A DNA stretch of 6,275 bases from an uncultured Porphyromonadaceae bacterium (GTDB taxonomy: Bacteria > Bacteroidota > Bacteroidia > Bacteroidales > Muribaculaceae): positions 1 through 6,275 of the forward strand of contig CAMWQF010000174.1 in assembly GCA_947176285.1 (NCBI GenBank), written 5' to 3'. Below, piece by piece: positions 1 through 6,262 of this stretch; position 1 is the first letter of the stretch; each line of letters starts with the position of its first letter. The notes beneath the pieces were generated by a model. It had not been told where the DNA came from. It saw only the letters and a list, made by a program, of their open reading frames with translations, and ran no database searches. A program made the position numbers and the translations under genes.

Positions 1-118
1 CAATTACCTCCACACCGAAGCGTTGGAGTTCAAGAGCAACTTCCTTACCGAGTTCACCGCTACCCAGAAGCAGGGCTTTGCGCCCTTTGGGGGTCATTAC
101 ACTTCCTATTTTTGACAT
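1..118 (-). CDS. purT: PurT, formate-dependent phosphoribosylglycinamide formyltransferase (N-terminal fragment, runs off left edge)
   Basis: Only the first 39 codons are present; the gene continues beyond base 1. The protein carries LLLGSGELGKEV at residues 16-27, the glycine-rich opening strand and loop of PurT's N-terminal (pre-ATP-grasp) domain, followed by ALELQRFGVEVI, which matches the well-known E. coli PurT N-terminus closely. PurT uses formate and ATP to formylate GAR in purine synthesis in the cytoplasm, as an alternative to folate-dependent PurN. I chose the ATG at 118 because it puts 16 residues before LLGSGELG, the same as in E. coli PurT. An in-frame ATG at 97 has an AGGAAG just upstream but would shorten this segment. 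The gene lies 21 bases after the stop of the GH2 gene on the same strand, with no -7 box in the gap, so co-transcription is likely. The ATP-grasp catalytic domain lies outside the window and cannot be judged. Confidence 0.9.
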   Translation of the reverse strand, partial: MSKIGSVMTPKGRKALLLGSGELGKEVALELQRFGVEVI

Positions 119-134
119 ATTTTGAATTTTGAAT
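119..134. repeat. Short 7-bp tandem repeat in the purT leader
   Basis: ATTTTGA occurs twice in tandem, followed by AT, filling most of the 21-base gap directly before the purT start codon; read on the minus strand it is ATTCAAAATTCAAAAT. It occupies the place where a ribosome-binding region would be, and there is no Shine-Dalgarno-like sequence in it. A-rich leaders are normal for Bacteroidetes translation starts, so the repeat may just be compositional. Confidence 0.5.
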
Positions 135-139
135 AGATG

Positions 140-2512
140 TTATTTTGACGTAAGTTTTAGAGAGGCAGACTTAAGATCGGGGGATGTTACCTTGAGAGTG
201 GCAACACCTTTACGATCAGTAGATCTGAGGATTCCCATCGCACGCCCTTTCCAAGTGGTGGCTTTAGAGTCGAAATATGGGTCTGTGTCTTTCAGCAGCG
301 CATTGCCCGCAGCCTTAAGGATAGCATTGCCCGACACTTCAAACTCAACCGGGAACTCTGCATCAGGCACTACCCTGCCATCGGCATCTACAACTTCGGC
401 AATGACATAGACGAGATCTTGATTGTCAGCATTCATCACAGTCTTATCCGGAGTCAGACGTATTGCTACAGGCTCTCCGGCAGTAGTGATAGTGAAAGCA
501 TCAACTTCGTTGCCATAAGTGTCTACGCCGACAGCCTTCAAAGTTCCGGGCGCATATGACAATTCAAAAACAGCCAAACAGTCTTTTTCCTCTCCAGTCT
601 CTTTCTCTCCTATCAATGTATCGTTGAGATAAAGGCGAACCTTGGGATATCTACTCATTACCTCTACTTCAATCGGTTTTCCTTCATGACCTTTCCAATT
701 CCAGGATTCCCAAGTGGGCCAAACGCTCCACATCGTTGTCTTTACTTCTCCATAATATCCATTAGGTTCGCGGACTGCCATATAAAGTTTATTGTCATCA
801 TTATAAAGCATGTCGCGATAGTAGGATATTGGCTTGCGCCATCCTGTGATGTCAACATCTCCACAATAAGAACCATGCCAGGGCCACTGATATGCCATCC
901 ACTGCTCGCCTTCTGTCTCACCCTTATAAAAATAGCGCCCGAGTCCCGACTCTCCAAGATAATCAAGTCCGGTCCATACAAAATCTCCTATTATGTAAGG
1001 ATTCTCCTTCACCTTATGCCAGTTGGAAGCAGCATCATGCGGATAAGATTCTGTCTGCCACATGACGCGTTCAGGGCATCGCTCATGGTCACTTTCCGAT
1101 TTATGAATCATATAGTTGTAGCCCACAATATCGAGAACTTCAGCATGAGGATCATAGATTTCCCAGTCGCGGTCCCATGCACAAAGGGCTTCTGTAACCG
1201 GACGAGTTGGATCAAGGCGACGGCATTCATTTGCAAAATTGCGAGCAGTAGTAATCACTCCTATGTTTTTACGCTCAATAACCTCATTGCCGATGCTCCA
1301 TGCTATGATAGAGGGATGGTTACGGTCGCGACGCACCATATCACCGACATCCTTTACTCCCCATTCATCTATCCAAAGGTGATAGTCACCGGCATTCTTC
1401 TGATCGCGCCAGCCGTCGAAAGCCTCGTCAATGACAAGGATACCCTGACGGTCACATTCATCAAGGAAACCAGGAGAAGGAGGATTGTGGCTTGTGCGGA
1501 TAGCATTGAAGCCGGCTTCCTTCATAAGGCGCACCTTTCTTGCCTCTGCGGCATCAAAAGAGGCTGCTCCGAGCATACCGTTATCGTGATGTACACATGC
1601 TCCATTCAGAAGTACCGGCTCGCCGTTGAGTTTAAAGCCTTCTTCAGCAGAGTAAGAAATGGTACGGATACCGAATTTTTCACTTACATTATCCATAATC
1701 TTACCATCATGCCTGAGGGTCAGACTCATAGTATACAACGACGGGGAATCGGGGCTCCATAGTTTCGGATTCGGAATCTCCATTGCTCCTCGTACAGACA
1801 TATCAATCCCGAACATCTGCTTTTCACTCGACACCACCACTGAACCGGACGGATCGATTATCTTTAGATCTACTTCAAAATCCTGCGCATTTTTGCTTCC
1901 TTCGACATCATAAGAGTAATTGATTACAGCTTTTGATGGCGTTATCTCCTTGGTGGAAATAAAAAGTGACCATGGGGCTACAGCAATCTCGCCGGTCTTG
2001 ATCAGACGCACATGACGATATATACCGGAGCCGGTATACCATCGTCCGCTTCTTCCATGTGAACTATCCACATCCACCTCGATTGTGTTTACACCTGCAT
2101 GGAGATATGGAGTAATATCATAAATGACTGAGGAATAACCGTAGGGACGAAAGCCGACTTCCTTACCATTTACCTTAAGGGTCCAGCGTTCATATACTCC
2201 TTCGAAAAGGAGAGAATATTTAGAATCGGCAAGATCCTTTGCCGTAAGTTTTATTTCCTTCTCATACTTGCCCTTTCCCCTGATGACGAAACCTCCTTCA
2301 TTGTGAGAAGATGCTTTGCTGTCAAAGGGAAGCTCGATGCTCCAGTCGTGGGGAAGATCTACAGTCTTGGTGAATGGCTGCACCACTGACCCGGAGTCAG
2401 GTGTAAGTGAGAAAGTCCACCCCTTGTCTAAGAGGCGGGATTCGCGCGCAGCTGCCGGAATGGCAAGGACGGAGGCTGCAATTACAGCCAAAATCATTTT
2501 GTGTTTAAGCAT
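140..2512 (-). CDS. Exported GH2 beta-galactosidase-type glycoside hydrolase with DUF4982 and C-terminal Ig-like domains
   Basis: A 790-residue retaining glycosidase of family GH2. Residues 1-22 are a signal peptide (basic LKHK, hydrophobic core, likely cleavage after AIPAAA); no lipobox cysteine is seen, so it is probably periplasmic or secreted. Domains in order: jelly-roll sugar-binding domain (about 25-175, with LPHDWSIE and GRWYTGSGIYRHV), Ig-like domain (about 180-285), TIM barrel (about 288-580), DUF4982 (about 585-670) and a C-terminal Ig-like GH2 domain (about 680-787). In the barrel, IRTSHNPPSP (338-347) and VIDEAFDGW (360-368) are GH2 signatures. E410 in SIGNE is the expected acid/base and E488 in WQTES the expected nucleophile, so the enzyme looks active. 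FVWTGLDYLGESG (511-523) resembles Bacteroidetes beta-galactosidases, but the exact sugar (galactose, glucuronate or other) cannot be fixed from sequence alone. The ATG at 2512 is chosen because it opens directly onto the signal peptide. A -7 box lies 74 bases upstream. purT follows 21 bases downstream. No SusC/D genes are in view. Confidence 0.9.
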   Translation of the reverse strand: MLKHKMILAVIAASVLAIPAAARESRLLDKGWTFSLTPDSGSVVQPFTKTVDLPHDWSIELPFDSKASSHNEGGFVIRGKGKYEKEIKLTAKDLADSKYSLLFEGVYERWTLKVNGKEVGFRPYGYSSVIYDITPYLHAGVNTIEVDVDSSHGRSGRWYTGSGIYRHVRLIKTGEIAVAPWSLFISTKEITPSKAVINYSYDVEGSKNAQDFEVDLKIIDPSGSVVVSSEKQMFGIDMSVRGAMEIPNPKLWSPDSPSLYTMSLTLRHDGKIMDNVSEKFGIRTISYSAEEGFKLNGEPVLLNGACVHHDNGMLGAASFDAAEARKVRLMKEAGFNAIRTSHNPPSPGFLDECDRQGILVIDEAFDGWRDQKNAGDYHLWIDEWGVKDVGDMVRRDRNHPSIIAWSIGNEVIERKNIGVITTARNFANECRRLDPTRPVTEALCAWDRDWEIYDPHAEVLDIVGYNYMIHKSESDHERCPERVMWQTESYPHDAASNWHKVKENPYIIGDFVWTGLDYLGESGLGRYFYKGETEGEQWMAYQWPWHGSYCGDVDITGWRKPISYYRDMLYNDDNKLYMAVREPNGYYGEVKTTMWSVWPTWESWNWKGHEGKPIEVEVMSRYPKVRLYLNDTLIGEKETGEEKDCLAVFELSYAPGTLKAVGVDTYGNEVDAFTITTAGEPVAIRLTPDKTVMNADNQDLVYVIAEVVDADGRVVPDAEFPVEFEVSGNAILKAAGNALLKDTDPYFDSKATTWKGRAMGILRSTDRKGVATLKVTSPDLKSASLKLTSK

Positions 2513-2585
2513 GGTGTTGATATTGTAGTTTTATTTTGGACTTACGCCCTCTATCCATTGTTTTTGCTAATTTTCTTTGAAAGTG

Positions 2586-2593
2586 CAAAGGTA
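2586..2593 (-). promoter_or_regulatory. Bacteroidetes-type -7 promoter box for the GH2 (and probably purT) transcript
   Basis: On the minus strand this reads TACCTTTG followed by CAC, an exact match to the Bacteroidetes consensus TAnnTTTG. No clear -33 TTTG/TTG is found at the usual distance. If used, transcription would start near 2580 and leave a leader of about 65-70 bases before the GH2 start at 2512. The box sits in the divergent spacer 2513-2674, which it shares with the channel gene; no equally good box points toward the channel. Confidence 0.65.
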
Positions 2594-2674
2594 ATGATTT
2601 TTTGTGAGATTTAAGACTTTTATTGCGTGAAATTGTTATAATGGTAATTAATAACCTATATCTATATAAATATT

Positions 2675-3385
2675 ATGAAAATCTCAGATCGAATACGCCA
2701 TTTCTTTCATGTGGTGTCTAATGTGAGGCCTATCGTTTGGATCGGTTCCTATATTGCGCTTGTGCCAGTGTTTGCACTTATTTATTGGGTATTACCCGAC
2801 GGACAGTTTAGGATTCCTGATGGAGCCGGTGTTGACTTCGGATCTTGGCTATATTATAGTATCGTAACTATCACTACACTCGGTTTTGGCGACTATACTC
2901 CGGCTCATGGTTGGGCACAATGCGTCACAGCCGTTGAAGTAATGTGCGGCTTGACTATCTTAGGTTTTTTCCTTAATGCTGTAGGATCAATGAAGTCTGA
3001 AATTGATGTCACTTCAGAGATTGAAAAACAGCGTAGTCTCCATACTGCTCAAGAAAGAGACAAACTAATCAAGATGAGACCTGTTCTTTTGAAGCGATTA
3101 AACACATTCATCTATAATTGCGACAATAATGCATCTGAAAATGTACTGACTCGCTCAGCATTCAACATTGCCCTTGCACTTGATTCTCTTCAGACACGTA
3201 TCGACTTGACAGAATGGCCTGAATTGCTTGAAAATTGCTTTACACTCGTTGCAGATTGCCAGATATTCACTGATGAGCGACAGATAGGGGAAACTTCTGA
3301 AGAACCTAAGTCTGATTTTGCTGCACATGCTACAGAAACAGCAAGGAAAATTGAAACTCTATTGTCTACGATTGAAGATCAATGA
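2675..3385 (+). CDS. Two-transmembrane K+-channel-like protein (Ion_trans_2 family) with an unassigned cytoplasmic C-terminal half
   Basis: A 236-residue protein with the 2TM-pore layout: basic N-terminus, TM1 about residues 20-40 (VWIGSYIALVPVFALIYWVL), pore helix about 57-67, selectivity filter TTLGFGD at 67-73, and TM2 about 80-104 ending in GFFLNAVGS. TLGFGD is a variant of the K+ filter TVGYGD with both key glycines kept, so K+ selectivity is likely but not proven. Residues 105-236 are predicted mostly helical and charged (for example IEKQRS, TAQERDKLIKMRP), with no GxGxxG nucleotide-binding motif, so I see no RCK/TrkA-N or cyclic-nucleotide domain. Cysteines fall at 83, 91, 149, 188 and 195. 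The ATG at 2675 follows an AT-rich leader without a Shine-Dalgarno sequence. It is transcribed away from the GH2 gene and is separated by 151 bases, with its own promoter, from the next gene. The physiological role is unknown. Confidence 0.8.
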   Translation: MKISDRIRHFFHVVSNVRPIVWIGSYIALVPVFALIYWVLPDGQFRIPDGAGVDFGSWLYYSIVTITTLGFGDYTPAHGWAQCVTAVEVMCGLTILGFFLNAVGSMKSEIDVTSEIEKQRSLHTAQERDKLIKMRPVLLKRLNTFIYNCDNNASENVLTRSAFNIALALDSLQTRIDLTEWPELLENCFTLVADCQIFTDERQIGETSEEPKSDFAAHATETARKIETLLSTIEDQ

Positions 3386-3387
3386 TG

Positions 3388-3406
3388 AACAATTTAAATA
3401 ATTGTT
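3388..3406. repeat. Weak AT-rich inverted repeat just after the channel gene
   Basis: AACAATT and AATTGTT form perfect 7-base arms around TAAAT, starting two bases after the channel stop codon. Only one pair per stem is G-C and no T-run follows, so it is at best a weak hairpin and not a convincing intrinsic terminator. It might mark the 3' end of the channel mRNA. Confidence 0.3.
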
Positions 3407-3453
3407 AGAGAAATTTTGCAGATTCTGAAACTAAGTGAAAAAAATTGATAGGA

Positions 3454-3472
3454 TAATCAAAATTTTTGATTA
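3454..3472. promoter_or_regulatory. Perfect 19-bp palindrome overlapping the DUF805 promoter (candidate operator)
   Basis: TAATCAAAA and TTTTGATTA are perfect 9-base reverse complements around a single central T. The right arm includes the TA of the -7 box at 3471-3478, so a dimeric protein bound here would cover the spacer and the -7 element and would be expected to repress. The one-base centre makes an RNA hairpin unlikely and favours a DNA-binding site. The site is made only of A/T apart from one C and one G, so chance symmetry in AT-rich DNA cannot be excluded. No regulator gene is in the window. Confidence 0.45.
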
Positions 3473-3478
3473 ACTTTG
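3471..3478 (+). promoter_or_regulatory. Bacteroidetes-type -7 promoter box for the DUF805 gene
   Basis: TAACTTTG, followed by CA, is an exact match to TAnnTTTG. The nearest upstream TTG (3445-3447) is 23 bases away, somewhat further than the usual -33 spacing, so the -33 element is weak. A transcription start around 3482-3485 is expected, giving a leader of about 50-55 bases before the ATG at 3537. The maeB gene may be read from the same promoter, since its 45-base upstream gap has no matching box. Confidence 0.65.
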
Positions 3479-3509
3479 CAATGGATTGGCGGCAACAACA
3501 ATCCATTGC
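3478..3509 (+). repeat. Perfect 11-bp inverted repeat: hairpin at the 5' end of the DUF805 transcript
   Basis: GCAATGGATTG (3478-3488) and CAATCCATTGC (3499-3509) are perfect reverse complements around the 10-base loop GCGGCAACAA. The left arm begins at the last base of the -7 box and spans the expected transcription start, so the RNA would begin inside or at the base of the stem; at least the GGATTG/CAATCC core would remain paired. It is followed by 27 bases of open leader before the ATG. It could stabilise the mRNA 5' end or act as a second operator at the DNA level; there is no T-run that would make it an attenuator. Confidence 0.6.
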
Positions 3510-3536
3510 GATTTTATTAACCCAAAAGACATTATT

Positions 3537-3917
3537 ATGTATCAGAGACAAGTTTCATTTAAGGAAGCAGTAGAAAGAGCTCTTAAGGAGAACTACTGCA
3601 ATTTCAGTGGTCGCGCATCAAGGTCAGAGTTCTGGTGGTTCCAGCTCTTTGCATTCATTCTCGGAATAGTAGTGGAGATCGTATTTTGTTGGAACCAAAA
3701 TGTCATGAGTATCGTAAGCGGACTCGTCGGACTTGCGCTCTTGCTCCCGAATCTTGGCATTGATGTAAGGCGCCTGCATGATATCGGCAAGAGTGGCTGG
3801 TGGATTCTGCTTTCTCTCGTTCCGGTTGTGGGATGGATAATTCTCCTTGTATGGTATTGCAAAGACAGCCAGATGGAGATGAACGAATATGGTCCGGTGC
3901 CTAATATTGTAGATTGA
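3537..3917 (+). CDS. DUF805 family small inner-membrane protein
   Basis: A 126-residue membrane protein with the DUF805 hallmarks: FSGRASRSEFWWF at residues 23-35 and VRRLHDIGKSGWW at 77-89, plus the typical C-terminal YGPVPN. Hydrophobic segments lie at about 33-51, 56-74 and 88-107, giving three or four membrane passes with short polar ends. The family (E. coli relatives YhaH and YhaI) has no established biochemical function, so none is assigned. The ATG at 3537 is chosen over an in-frame TTG at 3486 because the conserved family N-terminus (QVSFKEAVERAL...) starts right after it, and because the TTG lies inside the leader hairpin, at about the transcription start. It has its own -7 box with two flanking palindromes. 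The malic enzyme gene follows after 45 bases, probably on the same transcript; a functional link between them is not established. Confidence 0.88.
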   Translation: MYQRQVSFKEAVERALKENYCNFSGRASRSEFWWFQLFAFILGIVVEIVFCWNQNVMSIVSGLVGLALLLPNLGIDVRRLHDIGKSGWWILLSLVPVVGWIILLVWYCKDSQMEMNEYGPVPNIVD

Positions 3918-3962
3918 CACCAACTAAGTATCTACAGGTAAAAAATCTTAATAAATTATACG

Positions 3963-6245
3963 ATGCAGAACATATCGAAAGTAACTAAAGAGATGGCCCT
4001 CGATTACCATGAGGAGGGCAAACCGGGAAAAATTGAAATTGTACCCACCAAACCTTACGCATCACAGCATGACCTCGCGTTGGCATATTCACCCGGCGTG
4101 GCATATCCTTGCCTTGAGATAGAAAAGAATCCGGAGGACGTGTATCGATACACTGACAAAGGAAATCTTGTAGGTGTCATCAGTAACGGCACAGCCGTAT
4201 TGGGTCTTGGCGACATAGGCGCAATGGCAGGTAAACCGGTGATGGAAGGTAAGGCTCTGCTCTTTAAGATATTTGCAGGGCTTGATGCATTCGATATAGA
4301 AATAAATGAGAAAGATCCTGAAAAGATCATCCAGATAGTCAAAGCCATATCCCCTACATTCGGAGGCATCAATCTCGAAGACATCAAGGCTCCTGAATGT
4401 TTTGAAATAGAAACACGACTCAAAGCGGAGTGTGACATTCCAATCATGCACGATGACCAACATGGCACAGCAATCATTTCTGCAGCCGGACTTCTTAATG
4501 CTCTGGAGATTCAAGGCAAGAAGATAGAGGATATACGCTTGGTGGTGAATGGAGCCGGAGCGGCTGCCATCAGTTGCACACGTCTTTATGTCCAGTTAGG
4601 CGTAAGGAAAGAAAATGTGGTCATGTGCGACTCCAAGGGAGTGATTCGTGCAGATCGACCCAACTTGAATGAGCAGAAACGTGAATTTGCCACTACACGC
4701 GACCTACACACTTTGGAGGAAGCGATGGTAGGCGCTGATGTATTCCTCGGACTGTCGGTAGCAGACGTAGTCACTCCGAAGATGATTCTTTCCATGGCTG
4801 CAAATCCAATCGTGTTTGCACTGGCTAATCCAAATCCTGAGATTGACTATAATCTGGCAATGGAGACACGTCCGGATATTATTGTCGCTACCGGAAGATC
4901 GGATTATCCCAACCAGATCAACAATGTAATCGGATTCCCATATATTTTCCGCGGGGCTCTTGATTGCGGATCGACCGGCATCAACGAGGCAATGAAGATT
5001 GCCGCAGTGCATGCCATTGCCGATCTTGCAAAGCGTCCTGTTCCGGCAGTTGTGGACGAGGCTTACGGAATGAATAACATCAAATTTGGCAGAGAATATA
5101 TCTTGCCAAAGGCACTTGACCCACGTCTGCTGCTTTGCGTAGCGCCTGCAGTGGCAAAGGCTGCTGATGAATCTGGAATTGCCAAGCGCCCTATAACTGA
5201 CTGGGATGCATATCAGGTGAGACTACGCAGCCTGATGGGAGATGACGGCAAGATGATGCGCCGTATCACCGAAATGGCACGTCGCACTCCTAAACGAATT
5301 GTCATTTGTGAGGGCAATATGGACAATATGCTGCGTGCTGCTGTCAGAAGCCATCATGAAGGCATTTGCCATCCGGTTGTGCTTGGAAATGAAGAAATGA
5401 TTGAAAAGCGTGCTGCTCGTCTTGGACTCTCTCTAGATGGAGTTGAGATCATTAATCCGCGTCATGACAGGGAGATGGAGACTCGTGAACGCTATGCAAG
5501 GATTCTCGCACAGAAGAAATCACGCGAAGGATTCTCCTATGACTTGGCTCTTGAAAAGATGTATGAACGGTCGTATTTCGGCATGATGATGGTTGAGACC
5601 GGAGATGCAGATGCATGTCTATACTCATCTTATGCAGCAGGAGAATCTGCAGCAAGCGATGTGGTTTCAATAATTGGACTTCAAGAGGGATACGATCATT
5701 TTGCTACCATGCATATTCTGAATACACGCAAGGGCACGTTCTTCATTGCGGATACAGCAGTGAATCCGGATGCAGATAAGGCTGCCTTGGTAGATATTGC
5801 GCGTCTTGCTGATCATACTGTCAAATTTTTTGCAATAGAGCCTCAGATAGCAATGTTGTCGTATAGCAACTTCGGATCATCGAAGCATGAAGAGGCTACG
5901 ATGGTGGCAAGTGCTGTCGAAGAACTTCATGAGAAATATCCGGAAGTGAATGTAGATGGTGAGATGCAAGTGGAATATGCAATCAACACTGAACTTCGCG
6001 ATCACACATATCCATTCAATATGCTGAAAGGAAAGAAGGTAAATACTCTTGTATTCCCAAATCTTACTGCAGCCAATACCACTACACAAATGCTTCTGAG
6101 CATGGGAGTAGGATCAATCATCGGTCCTATCCAGATGGGATTGAAGAAACCTGTCTACTTCACCAACAGCAACTCTTCCGAACGAGAGATTATCGACTTG
6201 GTGACAATAGCAGCCATAGATGCCATCACTTTGGAAAGAAAGTAA
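3963..6245 (+). CDS. maeB: MaeB-type malic enzyme with C-terminal phosphotransacetylase-like domain
   Basis: A complete 760-residue cytoplasmic enzyme that oxidatively decarboxylates malate to pyruvate and CO2, reducing NAD(P)+; the length is typical of the MaeB family. The N-terminal malic domain contains PTKP and LAYSPGVAYPC (catalytic Y42), MEGKALLFK (catalytic K97), metal ligands E139/D140 in NLEDIKAPE and D164/D165 in MHDDQHGTA. The Rossmann domain carries VVNGAGAAA (194-202) and ALANPNPE (286-293). Whether NAD or NADP is preferred cannot be decided by eye. From about residue 435 to the end is a phosphotransacetylase-like domain. Its C-terminal KPVYFTNSNSSE (729-740) replaces the KPVNDLSRG motif of true Pta, losing the catalytic arginine, so this part is probably regulatory (acetyl-CoA sensing is known for E. 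coli MaeB) and not catalytic. The ATG at 3963 matches the family N-terminus. No -7 box is seen in the 45-base gap after the DUF805 gene. Confidence 0.95.
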   Translation: MQNISKVTKEMALDYHEEGKPGKIEIVPTKPYASQHDLALAYSPGVAYPCLEIEKNPEDVYRYTDKGNLVGVISNGTAVLGLGDIGAMAGKPVMEGKALLFKIFAGLDAFDIEINEKDPEKIIQIVKAISPTFGGINLEDIKAPECFEIETRLKAECDIPIMHDDQHGTAIISAAGLLNALEIQGKKIEDIRLVVNGAGAAAISCTRLYVQLGVRKENVVMCDSKGVIRADRPNLNEQKREFATTRDLHTLEEAMVGADVFLGLSVADVVTPKMILSMAANPIVFALANPNPEIDYNLAMETRPDIIVATGRSDYPNQINNVIGFPYIFRGALDCGSTGINEAMKIAAVHAIADLAKRPVPAVVDEAYGMNNIKFGREYILPKALDPRLLLCVAPAVAKAADESGIAKRPITDWDAYQVRLRSLMGDDGKMMRRITEMARRTPKRIVICEGNMDNMLRAAVRSHHEGICHPVVLGNEEMIEKRAARLGLSLDGVEIINPRHDREMETRERYARILAQKKSREGFSYDLALEKMYERSYFGMMMVETGDADACLYSSYAAGESAASDVVSIIGLQEGYDHFATMHILNTRKGTFFIADTAVNPDADKAALVDIARLADHTVKFFAIEPQIAMLSYSNFGSSKHEEATMVASAVEELHEKYPEVNVDGEMQVEYAINTELRDHTYPFNMLKGKKVNTLVFPNLTAANTTTQMLLSMGVGSIIGPIQMGLKKPVYFTNSNSSEREIIDLVTIAAIDAITLERK

Positions 6246-6262
6246 CAATAACGATAAAGAGC

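Noticed and set aside
95..107. Alternative purT start at the ATG at 97, preceded by AGGAAG
   Set aside because: The ATG at 118 gives the same N-terminal length as E. coli PurT, and Shine-Dalgarno sequences are not a reliable guide in Bacteroidetes; kept only as a less likely option.
686..1762. A 358-codon open frame on the plus strand inside the GH2 gene
   Set aside because: It lies wholly antisense to a well-supported GH2 catalytic domain, has no recognisable domain, promoter or ribosome site, and its Cys/His/Ile-rich composition looks like a reverse-strand shadow.
2575..2590. CTTTG/CAAAG inverted repeat overlapping the GH2 -7 box
   Set aside because: The arms are only five bases and one of them is the TTTG of the -7 element itself, so the symmetry is probably incidental.
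2637..2642. TATAAT, resembling a sigma-70 -10 box ahead of the channel gene
   Set aside because: The Bacteroidetes primary sigma factor uses TAnnTTTG and not TATAAT, there is no good -35 at 17 bases, and such hexamers are common in AT-rich spacers. The channel promoter is therefore left unassigned.
2656..2667. Two tandem CTATAT units in the channel leader
   Set aside because: Two short AT-rich copies are expected by chance in this spacer and match no known element.
3486..3536. Upstream in-frame TTG as the start of the DUF805 protein (17 extra residues)
   Set aside because: It falls inside the leader hairpin at about the expected transcription start, and the extra residues do not belong to the conserved family N-terminus.
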